Shown here one piece after another: positions 1-8,798 of a stretch of 34,471 nucleotides of DNA (positions are counted from its first letter, which is position 1; each line of letters starts with the position of its first letter). Under the pieces are notes generated by a model. The model did not search any database, was not told the origin of the DNA, and worked only from the letters and a program-made list of their open reading frames with translations. The translations under genes and the position numbers were made by a program. This DNA comes from CAZSMC01 sp964607755 (GTDB taxonomy: Bacteria > Zhuqueibacterota > Zhuqueibacteria > Residuimicrobiales > Krinioviventaceae), in assembly GCA_964607755.1 (NCBI GenBank), contig CAZSMC010000045.1, forward strand, positions 1 to 34,471. Direction: 5' to 3'.

Positions 1-27
1 AAAAAAGCCCTGCTTCACAGGGCTTTT
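1..27 (-). terminator. Rho-independent terminator of tRNA-fMet
   Basis: Positions 3-12 and 18-27 form a perfect 10 bp inverted repeat (AAAAGCCCTG / CAGGGCTTTT) around a 5-base loop. Read on the minus strand it ends in a run of T, so it stops transcripts coming from the tRNA gene 27 bases upstream. Confidence 0.85.
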
Positions 28-53
28 CATGTTGAAAATATTGAACTTAAAAG

Positions 54-127
<74 letters not shown>

Positions 128-140
128 TTATTGTGAATTA

Positions 141-170
141 ATAATATAACAAATTTATTTTAAATGTCAA
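141..170 (-). promoter_or_regulatory. Sigma70-type promoter of tRNA-fMet
   Basis: On the minus strand a perfect -35 box TTGACA (170-165) is followed, after 16-18 bases, by an overlapping -10 candidate TATATT or TATTAT (148-141). The tRNA starts about 14 bases further on, a normal spacing for a stable RNA gene. Confidence 0.75.
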
Positions 171-198
171 GCAGTTTCTAATAGATATTCGATGAAAT

Positions 199-1362
199 TT
201 AAGCAGCGCGACCAAAACGAACAGCGCGGTTGCCAAAGCGAGTGCGGATACGTTCCATAGCACTTGCAAGCGCTTCGGTTCGGGGATCACGGTTAGCGGA
301 AAATAACGATAATTGCCGGGAGGCTCGGCACAGATCGCACAGTCGCAGAGTTATCGAGCGTACGCGCACGCGCCGGTTTAAGGCGCGCTCAAATACTTGC
401 TGGACTACCGGCGTTAATTCTGTTTCTGTGTTTAGCGGTGGTATACGTTGTTGGGCAACGTTCTCTTTATAATCCGAATACATAACTTTAATAAAGACCC
501 GCCGGGTTTGCCAGTGCTGCGTACGCAAACGCTGGGTTGCTTGCGCTAACAATGTATACAGTTCGGCGAGTAGAAAATTCATATCATTGCTGTCCTGCTC
601 TAACCTCAGTCGCTCGGCAATTTCGGGCGCATGTTGGGGCGGCTTGACCGGTCGGTTATCAATGCCATGCGCCCGCTGGTGCAAGAGCACGCCTTTGCGG
701 CCAAAGATCATCTGCAAATGCTCGACCTGTATTGCAGCAAGTTCTTTGATGAGGCGCACGTTCAGGTCCAGTAATTCAGTGCGGATTTTTTTGTCAATTC
801 CGGGCAGATAATTAATTTGTAAAGGCGCTAAAAACTGTTCTTCATCGCCTCGCCGAACATCGCATAGATTTTCGTTCGTTTTGGCCCTGACAATAATGTC
901 AGAAGCGACTTTACTCACCAGTTTATTTGCCGCCACGCCAGCAACAGCATCGAGTCGCAATTGCTCGCGAATGTCTCGTTGTGCTTTATACGCCACATCT
1001 TTTACGCTGCCAAAAAACCTTGAGCCGCCGGTCATATCCAGGTAGGCGTGCCCAAAACGCAGTGGTTCGATAATCGGGGTAAAGCGGTTCATAATATCAA
1101 GCATGGCGCGAGTGGCGCGCTGATACAGGTCTTCGTTCGGCGGTAACACGAACACATCCTTGCATCGCCGGCGTGCCTGGTTTAAGGGCAGGCCGCGAAA
1201 AATCCCGTTTTGCCGGGCTTCTTCGGAAGCAGCGACAATCAGTGAACGTGATGCTGTTTCTACAGCCACAGCTACGGGACGTTCGCGCAAACAAGGCTCC
1301 AATACTCGTTCCACGGCAATCGGAAAATCAGTGACATCTATGTGAATAATTTGTCGCGGCAT
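199..1362 (-). CDS. Y-family DNA polymerase homologue (ImuB/DinB-like), probably not catalytic
   Basis: This 387-residue protein has the layout of translesion polymerases. It has a palm/fingers start (HID with D9), a palm segment GHAYLDMTG (104-112), the GVAANKLVSKVASD finger motif, the thumb helix-hairpin-helix around LPGIDKK, and a little-finger domain. A canonical sliding-clamp binding motif QLSLF lies at 350-354. In DinB/Pol IV the palm motif reads DEAYLD, and that D-E pair binds the catalytic metals. Here it is G104-H105, so polymerase activity is doubtful. Loss of these acids is known for ImuB, which acts as a clamp-binding scaffold in mutagenic repair with ImuA/DnaE2. No imuA or dnaE2 is adjacent. 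The ATG at 1362 has a weak AGGT upstream. It stands alone between the tRNA and the AI-2E gene. The family call is firm, and the loss of catalysis is inferred from the motif. Confidence 0.85.
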   Translation of the reverse strand: MPRQIIHIDVTDFPIAVERVLEPCLRERPVAVAVETASRSLIVAASEEARQNGIFRGLPLNQARRRCKDVFVLPPNEDLYQRATRAMLDIMNRFTPIIEPLRFGHAYLDMTGGSRFFGSVKDVAYKAQRDIREQLRLDAVAGVAANKLVSKVASDIIVRAKTNENLCDVRRGDEEQFLAPLQINYLPGIDKKIRTELLDLNVRLIKELAAIQVEHLQMIFGRKGVLLHQRAHGIDNRPVKPPQHAPEIAERLRLEQDSNDMNFLLAELYTLLAQATQRLRTQHWQTRRVFIKVMYSDYKENVAQQRIPPLNTETELTPVVQQVFERALNRRVRVRSITLRLCDLCRASRQLSLFSANRDPRTEALASAMERIRTRFGNRAVRFGRAA

Positions 1363-1492
1363 TCTGATACCTGGATCGTTTTTAAAATAGTGTCATTATG
1401 TACACCAATATAAAAACTTTTTGTTTGCCAGGCAAGTTATTTTTCGAACAAATGTGAGAATGAATATGTAACGAGATATTTACAATGAATTT

Positions 1493-2578
1493 TTATAAAG
1501 AGGAATCTTTAACAGTTTCATCGCGGACTTTTTGCGGTTCTGGCTGTCCCGGGCGGGTGCTCAAATTGCCAAGCAAAATAGCAATCCAGCGGGTGCTGTC
1601 CTTGCTTTCCAAAAAGAGTTTCACAAAAACTGTTAACGGAACCGATAATAAAAAACCGATTGGACCGAGAACCCATCCCCAAAAGATAACAGAGATGAAA
1701 ACAACCAGAGGTGAAATTCCCAGTCCTTTGCCCAAAAGCCGGGGATCGATAAAATTACCGATCACCATATTAATAGTAAAATAAACTAAAAAAGTGATAA
1801 AAGCATGCACCCACCCCAATTGTACCAGAGCCAAAATGATAGGTGCAATAGCGGCTAATATTGAACCGATGGTTGGAACATAGTTGAAAAGAAAAGCAAT
1901 CAATCCCCATAACAGTGGATAATCGACGCCAATAAAATACAGAGCCAGGCCAACCAGAACCCCTGTGATCAAACTGACAATTGATTTGAGCGCCAGGTAA
2001 TGTTGCATGTTTTTATTAAATCCTATCATTTCTTTTTGCGCTTGTGAATTCTGGCCCCAAATAATAGTTATCTTTTTCGGCACGCTGGATGCTTCGATTA
2101 AAAGAAATACTATGGTAATAAGAATAAGTAATGTATCACTAAACATGCCTGTCAGACTTGTAAACAGATTACCGATAAGCCCCAGAATAATGCCGGGATT
2201 CAAAATTTCCCGAACAGTATCCCCGGGAATATTTAGACCCTGCTCATTAAGCCAGTTAACAAAGTTATTGACAATTGACATCAGATTTTCCTGGTAACCA
2301 GGCCATTTCTGAGTAAAACTTGCCAGAGAGGTGCCGACAAGTGTGCCGACGAGAAGAAAAAAAGCAACAACAATGATGAGGACAACAGCGATAGCCAACC
2401 CGGTGTGCACTTTTTGACGTTTCAGAGCAAAGAAAATCGGACTAAAAATAAGAGACAGAAAAACAGCCAAAAGAAAGCGCACCACCAGTGTATCGGCTGC
2501 ACGCAAACCAGCAACAACAACCACAAAGGCTGCCATTTGAATCAGAATATTTCCACTAGTTGGCTTTTTAATTTGCAT
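1493..2578 (-). CDS. AI-2E family transporter (multi-pass permease)
   Basis: A 361-residue inner-membrane protein with about eight hydrophobic segments in the spacing of the AI-2E family (YdiK/TqsA/PerM-like). These are two pairs near the N terminus (residues 10-45 and 60-85), a soluble helical stretch at about 90-140, then five or six helices to about residue 340. The signature PLLWGLIAFLFNYVPTIG lies near residues 223-240. Family members export autoinducer-2 or other small molecules, or act as Na+/H+ antiporters, so the substrate cannot be read from the sequence. The C-terminal tail (about 20 residues) is charged and cytoplasmic. A purine-rich stretch lies upstream of the ATG. It appears to be a single-gene unit. 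Confidence 0.9.
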   Translation of the reverse strand: MQIKKPTSGNILIQMAAFVVVVAGLRAADTLVVRFLLAVFLSLIFSPIFFALKRQKVHTGLAIAVVLIIVVAFFLLVGTLVGTSLASFTQKWPGYQENLMSIVNNFVNWLNEQGLNIPGDTVREILNPGIILGLIGNLFTSLTGMFSDTLLILITIVFLLIEASSVPKKITIIWGQNSQAQKEMIGFNKNMQHYLALKSIVSLITGVLVGLALYFIGVDYPLLWGLIAFLFNYVPTIGSILAAIAPIILALVQLGWVHAFITFLVYFTINMVIGNFIDPRLLGKGLGISPLVVFISVIFWGWVLGPIGFLLSVPLTVFVKLFLESKDSTRWIAILLGNLSTRPGQPEPQKVRDETVKDSSL

Positions 2579-2713
2579 GATAACTCTTTTTTCTTACAAC
2601 TCTAAAATTAGTAAATATAAAAGTTTTATACAAGTAAAGCTTTTACGAATGTGAATGTTTTTCACTTAATTTTAAGCTTTCTTTAAAGTTTTGAAAGTGG
2701 GGGAGATAATTCG

Positions 2714-2744
2714 AAAAAAAACCCCGGCAATGAACCGGGGCTTT
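2714..2744 (-). terminator. Rho-independent terminator of the small HEAT gene
   Basis: A perfect CCCCGG/CCGGGG stem (with flanking A/T pairs) and 7-base loop is followed on the minus strand by eight T. It lies just past the stop codon at 2758. Confidence 0.9.
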
Positions 2745-2757
2745 GGAGGCATAATAT

Positions 2758-3147
2758 TTATGAGGATTGTTCCATTTCCTTAACCACACCGGACAGCGCG
2801 TTTCGGACAATTTTACTGGGATCTTTTTCGGCTTGTTTCTTAATATCCGGTAGAGCATCTTTGCATTCCATTTTCATCAAAGCCATTGCCGCTACGATTC
2901 TGGCTTGATAGGCGTCGTCATTTTTCATCATTTTGATGAGGTGGTCTTTTGCCAACTTGCAATCTCTTTTTGCCAGTTCCTGAGCCGCTTCCATGCGCTC
3001 TCCGGCTTTATCAGCAGAAAGCTTTTCAATGAGCTTTTGCTCTTTTTTATTCAATGGAGCCTGCTCAGCATTTGGCAATGTCTTTGCCATTGCGCCAATG
3101 ACAAATACCAGTGAGAGCATCAAAATCAAAGCACCTTTAAACTTCAT
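2758..3147 (-). CDS. Small exported HEAT-repeat protein
   Basis: A 129-residue protein. A signal peptide covers residues 1-21 (MKFKG, hydrophobic core, AMA cleavage site before KT). The rest is lysine- and glutamate-rich and forms about three helical pairs of HEAT type, for example residues 53-64 and 80-98, each with the alternating A/L pattern. HEAT arrays bind other proteins, and the partner is unknown. An ideal ribosome site AGGAGGT lies seven bases before the ATG, and a strong terminator follows, so this looks like a well-expressed single gene. The length is short for a HEAT protein, but both ends look natural. A larger, broken HEAT lipoprotein gene lies at 13562-14755, so this protein type occurs twice in the window. 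Confidence 0.8.
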   Translation of the reverse strand: MKFKGALILMLSLVFVIGAMAKTLPNAEQAPLNKKEQKLIEKLSADKAGERMEAAQELAKRDCKLAKDHLIKMMKNDDAYQARIVAAMALMKMECKDALPDIKKQAEKDPSKIVRNALSGVVKEMEQSS

Positions 3148-3341
3148 AACAACCTCCTGTAACGAGTTTTATAATCTGAAAGGTTTTAAGTTTATTCGAG
3201 ACCACCTTTCGTCAATCTCTGGTGCATTTTACGTAAACAAATTCAAATGTTACAAACTTTTTCTCCTCAAGTTTCTACTTTTATTTATTTTCAAAATTTT
3301 TTATGTTAATATCAAATTGTCTCCCAATCGAATAGGAACCA

Positions 3342-4436
3342 ATGGATCGTATCATTATCGGCATACATGGTTTGAACAACAAACCTTCTTTGTCTATTTT
3401 AAAAAAATGGTGGAAGCTTGCGCTTTTGCAAGGTCTTAAAGAAAGCTGGCAGCCTTGCATTGATTTTCGTTTTGATTTATTGTACTGGGCTGATTTGCTT
3501 TATCCCAGGCCATTGGATCCTCTGATTAATCACCCTGAAAATCCACTGTTCGTACGCCATCCTTATAAAAAGGTCCCTCCTGCTATTCATGTCAATAACG
3601 AACCCTTTCGGCGCTTCACTCTTGACAGTGTCGAGAAAATGTCAGAGAAATTTTTTCAATCAAAACTTTTTCATCAGAATTTGTCAGATATTTCTGATAA
3701 ATTTATTCACCACCGGTTTCAGGATTTGTATCGCTATTTTCATAATGAAACAGGGATTCATGATGCAAAGCATAAAAGCGTACGTGACGTCATTCTGGAT
3801 AGATTTTATCAACTTTTGCATCGGTATAGACATAAAAAGATCATGATCATTGCACATTCAATGGGAAGCATTATTGCTTATGATGCTTTGAGCAGAATGA
3901 ATCATAAAACCATCGACCTGCTATTAACCGCAGGTTCTCCACTTGGCCAACCGAACATTATAAATAAGCTCTCTGGAGAAGATTCGGCATACACTGCTGG
4001 ACGTACCCCGGAGTGCGTGCAAAGATGGGTAAATTTATCGGATATTCATGATGTAATAGCCATGAATTATGCATTAAAAGATGATTTTGCGCCAAATTCG
4101 AGACGCGTTTCGCCTGAAGACAGAGTGGTAAAAAATGCGTACGAGTGGGAAAGAGAGCCGAATGCGCACAATGTATACGGATATCTGCAAACCCCTGAAT
4201 GCGCCCAGGTTGTTGATGAATTTCTAAAATATGAACGCAGTCGCTTGTCTGTTAAAACAGCGCGCATTGTGTTTGCACTCAAGGAACGAATTTTTAGAAA
4301 GACAGAAAAAATGCGTGCAACATGTCCGAGCCGGATTGAAAAAGGATTGAAAAAGGTGCCCAAAGAAGACAAGCTGGAACAAAAAATTGACCGTCAATTA
4401 GAGCATATTGTCAGAAAACCTGATGGTTCGAGTTAA
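3342..4436 (+). CDS. Alpha/beta hydrolase (lipase/esterase-like)
   Basis: A 364-residue protein with the alpha/beta-hydrolase plan. The oxyanion-hole HG (H9-G10) follows the first strand IIIGIHG, the nucleophile elbow is AHSMGS with S173, a candidate acid lies in LSDIHD (D234 or D237), and a candidate histidine is H276 in PNAHNVYGYL. An insertion of about 100 residues between first strand and nucleophile is rich in aromatics and histidines and may form a lid. There is no signal peptide, so it should act in the cytoplasm. The substrate is unknown, with esters or lipids most likely from the elbow motif. The last 60 residues are strongly basic and helical. AGGA lies four bases before the ATG. 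It is transcribed divergently from the small HEAT gene and converges on the transglycosylase gene with only 24 bases between stops. Confidence 0.82.
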   Translation: MDRIIIGIHGLNNKPSLSILKKWWKLALLQGLKESWQPCIDFRFDLLYWADLLYPRPLDPLINHPENPLFVRHPYKKVPPAIHVNNEPFRRFTLDSVEKMSEKFFQSKLFHQNLSDISDKFIHHRFQDLYRYFHNETGIHDAKHKSVRDVILDRFYQLLHRYRHKKIMIIAHSMGSIIAYDALSRMNHKTIDLLLTAGSPLGQPNIINKLSGEDSAYTAGRTPECVQRWVNLSDIHDVIAMNYALKDDFAPNSRRVSPEDRVVKNAYEWEREPNAHNVYGYLQTPECAQVVDEFLKYERSRLSVKTARIVFALKERIFRKTEKMRATCPSRIEKGLKKVPKEDKLEQKIDRQLEHIVRKPDGSS

Positions 4437-4460
4437 CTTTTCACTAGGATGACGGTGCTA

Positions 4461-5351
4461 TTAAAGATAATTCGCAAACGAGCATTGGGGAATTGTTCGA
4501 AGTTCTTTTTGAATTGCGCAAAAATCATTGTACCACTCAACAAAGCGGTCTGCGTGACGCGATGTACCGAGCGGATATTGACGCATCTTCCATTTATTTT
4601 CTGAACCCGAATTATAATAAATCCCGCCGGCGTTATAAGCACAAGCCACTTTTGGCGGATCAAAATCAGTATGATCAAATTGTTGAGCAATATAAGCTGT
4701 GCCTGCTTTTATGGAATTATCCGGATCCTCCAACCATGATCTGTCAATATCGTCATTTTGCAGCGTGTCCCGGGCGGTAGAAATGAGTGTTTGCATGAGT
4801 CCAATGGAAACCCGGTGAGGTGTTTCCTGGTCCGAAATATAACCCGGTTCTGTCCGTGTCGCTGGTAACTTTCCCATGGATTCGGTGCAAATCGTTGCCA
4901 GGATTAATTCACACGGCACATGATACTCGTTTCCACAGTGGCTTATTGAATCGCCGTAATCGTGCCAAACGCGTGTTACTGTAACGGGTTCACCAGGAGT
5001 TCGCGCCAGCGATTCTCTTCTCAAATAGACACCTTCTTTCTGCAGCCGCCACTCAATTCCGTCACGAAAACGATGATATTTTTTCAGCTCTGGAATAACG
5101 CGCAAAAGCTGCTCTTCCGGATCGATATTTTCAAACAACGCTTGCCAGGTCTGTGGTCCGACAATGCCGTCAACGAGCAAATCCCGGTCCTGTTGAAAAG
5201 ACAGCACTCCTCTGAGAGTAGCCTGGCCGAATTTGCCGTCCGCCTCTCCGACAGATGAATATCCGAGATTTAACAGTTTTCGCTGAATGTGTAAAACATC
5301 TTCCCCCCTTAACAACGGCAGGCGATAGCGAAGATATCGTCTAAAACGCAT
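4461..5351 (-). CDS. Peptidoglycan-binding domain plus SLT lytic transglycosylase
   Basis: Residues 14-73 form a PG_binding_1 domain (LRGEDVLHIQRKL ... DGIVGPQTWQAL). A linker leads to a soluble-lytic-transglycosylase domain at about 140-285, with the catalytic glutamate in CTESMG (E157), then GLMQT (184-188) and AYNAGG (238-243). Such enzymes cleave the glycan strand between MurNAc and GlcNAc, leaving 1,6-anhydro ends. No signal peptide or membrane segment is visible and residues 1-13 are very basic, so export must use another route or the enzyme resembles a phage endolysin. It is the last gene of a three-gene operon and starts nine bases after the lipoprotein gene, behind a strong AGGAGGGG. 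The order, with the catalytic domain last, suits localised wall cutting by an envelope complex. Confidence 0.88.
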   Translation of the reverse strand: MRFRRYLRYRLPLLRGEDVLHIQRKLLNLGYSSVGEADGKFGQATLRGVLSFQQDRDLLVDGIVGPQTWQALFENIDPEEQLLRVIPELKKYHRFRDGIEWRLQKEGVYLRRESLARTPGEPVTVTRVWHDYGDSISHCGNEYHVPCELILATICTESMGKLPATRTEPGYISDQETPHRVSIGLMQTLISTARDTLQNDDIDRSWLEDPDNSIKAGTAYIAQQFDHTDFDPPKVACAYNAGGIYYNSGSENKWKMRQYPLGTSRHADRFVEWYNDFCAIQKELRTIPQCSFANYL

Positions 5352-5360
5352 GCGCCCCTC

Positions 5361-6074
5361 CTATTGATCAAAATTACATCCGGCTGCTTTTTTCATCAGT
5401 TCGAGGTCTGTTGATAGTTCTTTAAAGTAAGCTTTATGAACATTCCATTTTTCAGGCTCTGTTTCGCCACGTTCTATTGTATGCCGCACAAGCGACATTA
5501 TATTTTGCAGACTGTCGCAAAACGACGCACGATTGCTATCATCCACATCCAGCAACCAGGGCTCTAATGAACGCAATTTGGCTTTTGCGTAGAAAAATAC
5601 AGGTTCGTATTCCTGTCCGGCTATCTCTAAATACTTTTGCGACCATTCGACAAACTTTTTCAGGGTTGCCCTGCTATCTTCACCTTTTTGCAGATCTTGC
5701 ACATTTCGCAACGACTCGCACAGGTTTTTATAATTCTGATCGCGTTCGTTTTCATTCTGCCACTGGGATGTCATGGTTATTCCGTTTTCCAGGTGATATA
5801 CAGCACAATCATAGTATTCAAGACTGTCAGTCGTTTTTGCCATATTATAGCACGCATCCCCTTTGATAAGGTGGAATTGTCGGCAGATTTCCGCGTTGTC
5901 ATTACATTCGAATGTCTGATTGGCAATCCAGGCAAATTCACCGTCCTTGTGATGCTGTTTAAATTCTTTTAGTAATTTGTGCTGTGCACAACTGACGAAC
6001 AGCAAAAGAAAAATTACAAAAAGAACAATGATCCGGTAACGCCAATCCGGCATTATATTCTTACAGGTTTTCAT
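5361..6074 (-). CDS. Lipoprotein of unknown function, middle gene of a wall-related operon
   Basis: A 237-residue protein with a signal peptide and lipobox FVSC (lipidated C29), so it should be membrane-anchored. The mature part is helical, rich in charged and aromatic residues, with several cysteines (for example CNDNAEIC near residues 57-64) that could pair in the periplasm. Its helix spacing recalls tetratricopeptide-like solenoids, but no repeat is clear enough to name. Its ATG overlaps the TGA of the upstream membrane-protein gene (ATGA at 6074-6071), and GGAGG precedes the start. This implies coupled translation with that gene and with the transglycosylase gene downstream. I do not recognise a family. 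Spanin or pilotin-like roles are only possibilities. Confidence 0.75.
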   Translation of the reverse strand: MKTCKNIMPDWRYRIIVLFVIFLLLFVSCAQHKLLKEFKQHHKDGEFAWIANQTFECNDNAEICRQFHLIKGDACYNMAKTTDSLEYYDCAVYHLENGITMTSQWQNENERDQNYKNLCESLRNVQDLQKGEDSRATLKKFVEWSQKYLEIAGQEYEPVFFYAKAKLRSLEPWLLDVDDSNRASFCDSLQNIMSLVRHTIERGETEPEKWNVHKAYFKELSTDLELMKKAAGCNFDQ

Positions 6075-7450
6075 TCGCCCTCCACTTCGTTTCTAATTTT
6101 TTTGAAAATAGAGATAATGGGTTCATCGGTGCGTTTCAAGCCATCGATCACTTCCATCAATTCATCAAAATCAGCGTGAGCTTGCGGGTTTTTGCGGATG
6201 CTATCGACTATGCCCAGAAAACGGCGGTAGCCACCAACATCGCTAAAGAGAGAGGCATCGATTTCCTGCTCCAATTGTGTTTCCGCGACAATGCGCCGGT
6301 ATTCTTTAACGGCATTTTTCACATTCTCGGCCGTGTCAAAATACTTTTTGTATTTCTCTTTCAATTCTTCAATTTCCAATCGCAAAAAATCTTTGTTGAC
6401 TTTATCCAAAAATTCGCTGTCCCGGTCCTTGAGCTGCTTTTGAAAAGCTTCTTTGCATAACGGCGAATTGGCAATCAACAAAAATGACCGGTCTGTGTCC
6501 ACAAGTTTTAGCGGCAAATCCGACGGAGAAAACGGCAAATCCATAATGCGCGCTTTCCAGCGCTGATAGGTCATGCCAACAACAGTGCCGCTAATGCCTA
6601 CCAGTGTACCGATCACGGCCAGAGGTGACATACCGGATACGACCGTAGCAAATGTTGTCGATGCCCGTTTGACAATATCTTTGAGCGGATTATCGCGTTT
6701 AAAATTTTCGTACAAATCACGGGCTTTGTCGATCGATTCCTGCACGGACTCGTTTTCCAGCAACGTGTCAGCCGTGTGGACCCCACTTTCAAGTTTGTTT
6801 AACAACGGTTCAAATTTTTTACGTTTATCCGGCGGAATAAAATCGAGAACTTGACGCACTAAATTGACATTCTTTTTAATCTTGCCGATCCATTCCTGTG
6901 CAACGCTTTTGTCTTTTTCAACCTGTTTTGATTCAATTTCTTTTACTTTGTCATCGTATTGTTTGGCAAGTCGCTCTTCGCCTTTTTGTGCAGCGCGGTG
7001 ACCAAAATAAAAGCCTATTATAGCTGTTAAAATGGTGCCGAGCGAGCCAGGAAATTCTGCTAAATTCATTGCTTCTAAAAGGAAAATGTACAGGCTGAAA
7101 ATAATGGTCAGAAACGTGATAACCGCACGCACTGTGCCAGTGGGCAAACCGACCGGTGTGCTGAGAAAAGTATTCAGTGTCCCGTGCTGACTGACCAAAT
7201 CCATCGTATCCCTGTGGAGTCTTTGCATGTAATAACCCAGTGCAAGAACCAGGACAAATAGAAAAACAATGGACACAATCATCCACACAGTTGAAGTTTG
7301 TTGGGGAGATTGAGCGGCTGCCGTAGTGTCGGTTGACAATGTTTGCAGTTTATCAGAACCCGGTTGAAACGCCAGTAATGGGAATGAAAAATAAAAAAAT
7401 ATGCAACAGCAAAAAAACAGAATCGCATACATCTGAGGTCGATTTTTCAT
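6071..7450 (-). CDS. Multi-pass membrane protein with coiled coil, unknown function
   Basis: The favoured start is the ATG at 7450 (459 residues), with AGGGG six bases upstream. A TTG six bases earlier would sit directly on that ribosome site. Hydrophobic segments lie near residues 9-28, 55-74, 108-126, 135-150 and 270-294. Between the third and fourth is a conserved-looking turn, and the fourth ends in GFYFGHRAAQKG. Residues 155-260 are a long charged, probably coiled-coil stretch. After the last membrane segment, a 160-residue helical soluble domain follows. The arrangement of helices around a coiled coil suggests a scaffold or channel, but no family is recognised. It is the first gene of the operon with the lipoprotein and the lytic transglycosylase, with a 4-base overlap to the former. 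Confidence 0.75.
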   Translation of the reverse strand: MKNRPQMYAILFFCCCIFFYFSFPLLAFQPGSDKLQTLSTDTTAAAQSPQQTSTVWMIVSIVFLFVLVLALGYYMQRLHRDTMDLVSQHGTLNTFLSTPVGLPTGTVRAVITFLTIIFSLYIFLLEAMNLAEFPGSLGTILTAIIGFYFGHRAAQKGEERLAKQYDDKVKEIESKQVEKDKSVAQEWIGKIKKNVNLVRQVLDFIPPDKRKKFEPLLNKLESGVHTADTLLENESVQESIDKARDLYENFKRDNPLKDIVKRASTTFATVVSGMSPLAVIGTLVGISGTVVGMTYQRWKARIMDLPFSPSDLPLKLVDTDRSFLLIANSPLCKEAFQKQLKDRDSEFLDKVNKDFLRLEIEELKEKYKKYFDTAENVKNAVKEYRRIVAETQLEQEIDASLFSDVGGYRRFLGIVDSIRKNPQAHADFDELMEVIDGLKRTDEPIISIFKKIRNEVEGE

Positions 7451-7529
7451 ATACAACCCCTTTTCTTCTTTTTAAACCCCATTCAATTTAAAATAATATA
7501 AAAAATGAAATACAAAAAGCAAGGAAAAT

Positions 7530-8798
7530 TCACTGCAATTCAATATCGACAATACCGTAGGTGCCTTCATACAGTCCAATTTCATTACCATTTTCATCGA
7601 TTCTGAACACTTTGCCGGTGTTCCCCTGAACCAGGAGCAAGCCAGCGCCATTATCTTTAGGAATAGCTTTTATCTTTGTCATGAAATTATAATGCTCCCG
7701 AAACAGTATTTCATTCTCATACGATTGAATATGAAATCTGCCAATTAACCATTCTTTATCAGTATTGGCATAGGCCGTATAATAGAGGTGATTGGATAAG
7801 GGATTTAATGAAAGATCATAAAAACGATAGTCGGATAAATAGCGAACCGGGGCGGTTCCAATGTTGACAAAAATCAAACCGTCCCAACTGGCAATCCAGC
7901 CTCCTGTGTCGGGATCGATTATAATTTCATCAGGACCATCAATTGTTGAAGAGACTGTTTGAAAACGGTTGGTTCTCAAATCATAATAATAAATGGTATC
8001 GTCATCCTTGCTGGTCATCCACAGTCCGGGACCGGATTTATCAAAAGCAACGTTCGTTTCAAAAAGCACATTGTAAGGCATTTGGCGAATATCCAACAAT
8101 TGCCCGTTACTGCTTAGTGTTAACAACCGGTCATTATCACGGGTGAGAATGAACAGTCTGTTGCTTGCTTTGTCACTCGTCATCGCAATGGGCGCGCCGT
8201 CAATTTGGATTGTTTCGATGTTTCCCTCATTATCCAAAATAGCCAGAGTGTTTGTCCACAAGTTTGTATAAAAGACAGTCCCGTCCAACACTTCCACGTC
8301 AGTCGGGTTTGAATTAATAAACTGCAATGTACTATTGCCATCATAGGTCAGCTTTATCAGACTCTGACCGTAATAATCAGCTAGAATGAAATTGAACCGG
8401 CCGGGAATAGTGGCAACAGATTTGGAGATTTTACTTTTATCAAATTTTGTAATGGCCTGAACCGCGTAATAATACTTTTGATCATACAACAAGCCGCTGT
8501 CCATGTACCTTGTGCTGTTCGCATTCACAGAATCATACAAAACAAGATTAGGTTCATTGACGCTTTTATAAATATAATACTTCTCCATAGAGGGCAGCCG
8601 GAAAGGTGACCAGGTCAGCGTCGCGGTTTGCCTGTTGGAATACACGCGAACATTTTCCGGCGCCCCATGAGTGTCAGGGTTATCCGGGTCCAAAGGATTC
8701 AAATATTCCCGCTCTGAGCAGGAGAAAAGAATGAGCGCAAAAAGGCAAATAACTGCACAATTTAAGAGTGAGTTTTTATTTATAAAAAGACCACACAT
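7530..8798 (-). CDS. Lipoprotein with FN3 domain and beta-propeller
   Basis: Starting at the ATG (8798), the protein has 422 residues. A TTG nine bases earlier would lie one base from the AGGA ribosome site and is less likely. The signal peptide ends in lipobox LFSC (C27), followed by NPLDPDNPDT, a stretch often seen after the lipid cysteine in FCB-type lipoproteins. Residues about 47-130 are a fibronectin type III fold (ENVRVYSNRQTATLTWSPF ... YYYAVQAI). Residues 135-422 carry repeated four-strand units typical of a six-bladed NHL-like propeller (for example GPGLWMTSKDDDTIYYYDL). It should sit at the membrane facing periplasm or surface and bind protein or glycan. It is the last of four overlapping genes, and its start lies inside the end of the preceding gene. 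Confidence 0.8.
   Translation of the reverse strand: MCGLFINKNSLLNCAVICLFALILFSCSEREYLNPLDPDNPDTHGAPENVRVYSNRQTATLTWSPFRLPSMEKYYIYKSVNEPNLVLYDSVNANSTRYMDSGLLYDQKYYYAVQAITKFDKSKISKSVATIPGRFNFILADYYGQSLIKLTYDGNSTLQFINSNPTDVEVLDGTVFYTNLWTNTLAILDNEGNIETIQIDGAPIAMTSDKASNRLFILTRDNDRLLTLSSNGQLLDIRQMPYNVLFETNVAFDKSGPGLWMTSKDDDTIYYYDLRTNRFQTVSSTIDGPDEIIIDPDTGGWIASWDGLIFVNIGTAPVRYLSDYRFYDLSLNPLSNHLYYTAYANTDKEWLIGRFHIQSYENEILFREHYNFMTKIKAIPKDNGAGLLLVQGNTGKVFRIDENGNEIGLYEGTYGIVDIELQ

Noticed and set aside
1425..1450. A TTGCC/GGCAA palindrome after the AI-2E gene as a terminator.
   Set aside because: The loop would be one base, which cannot fold, and there is no good T run.
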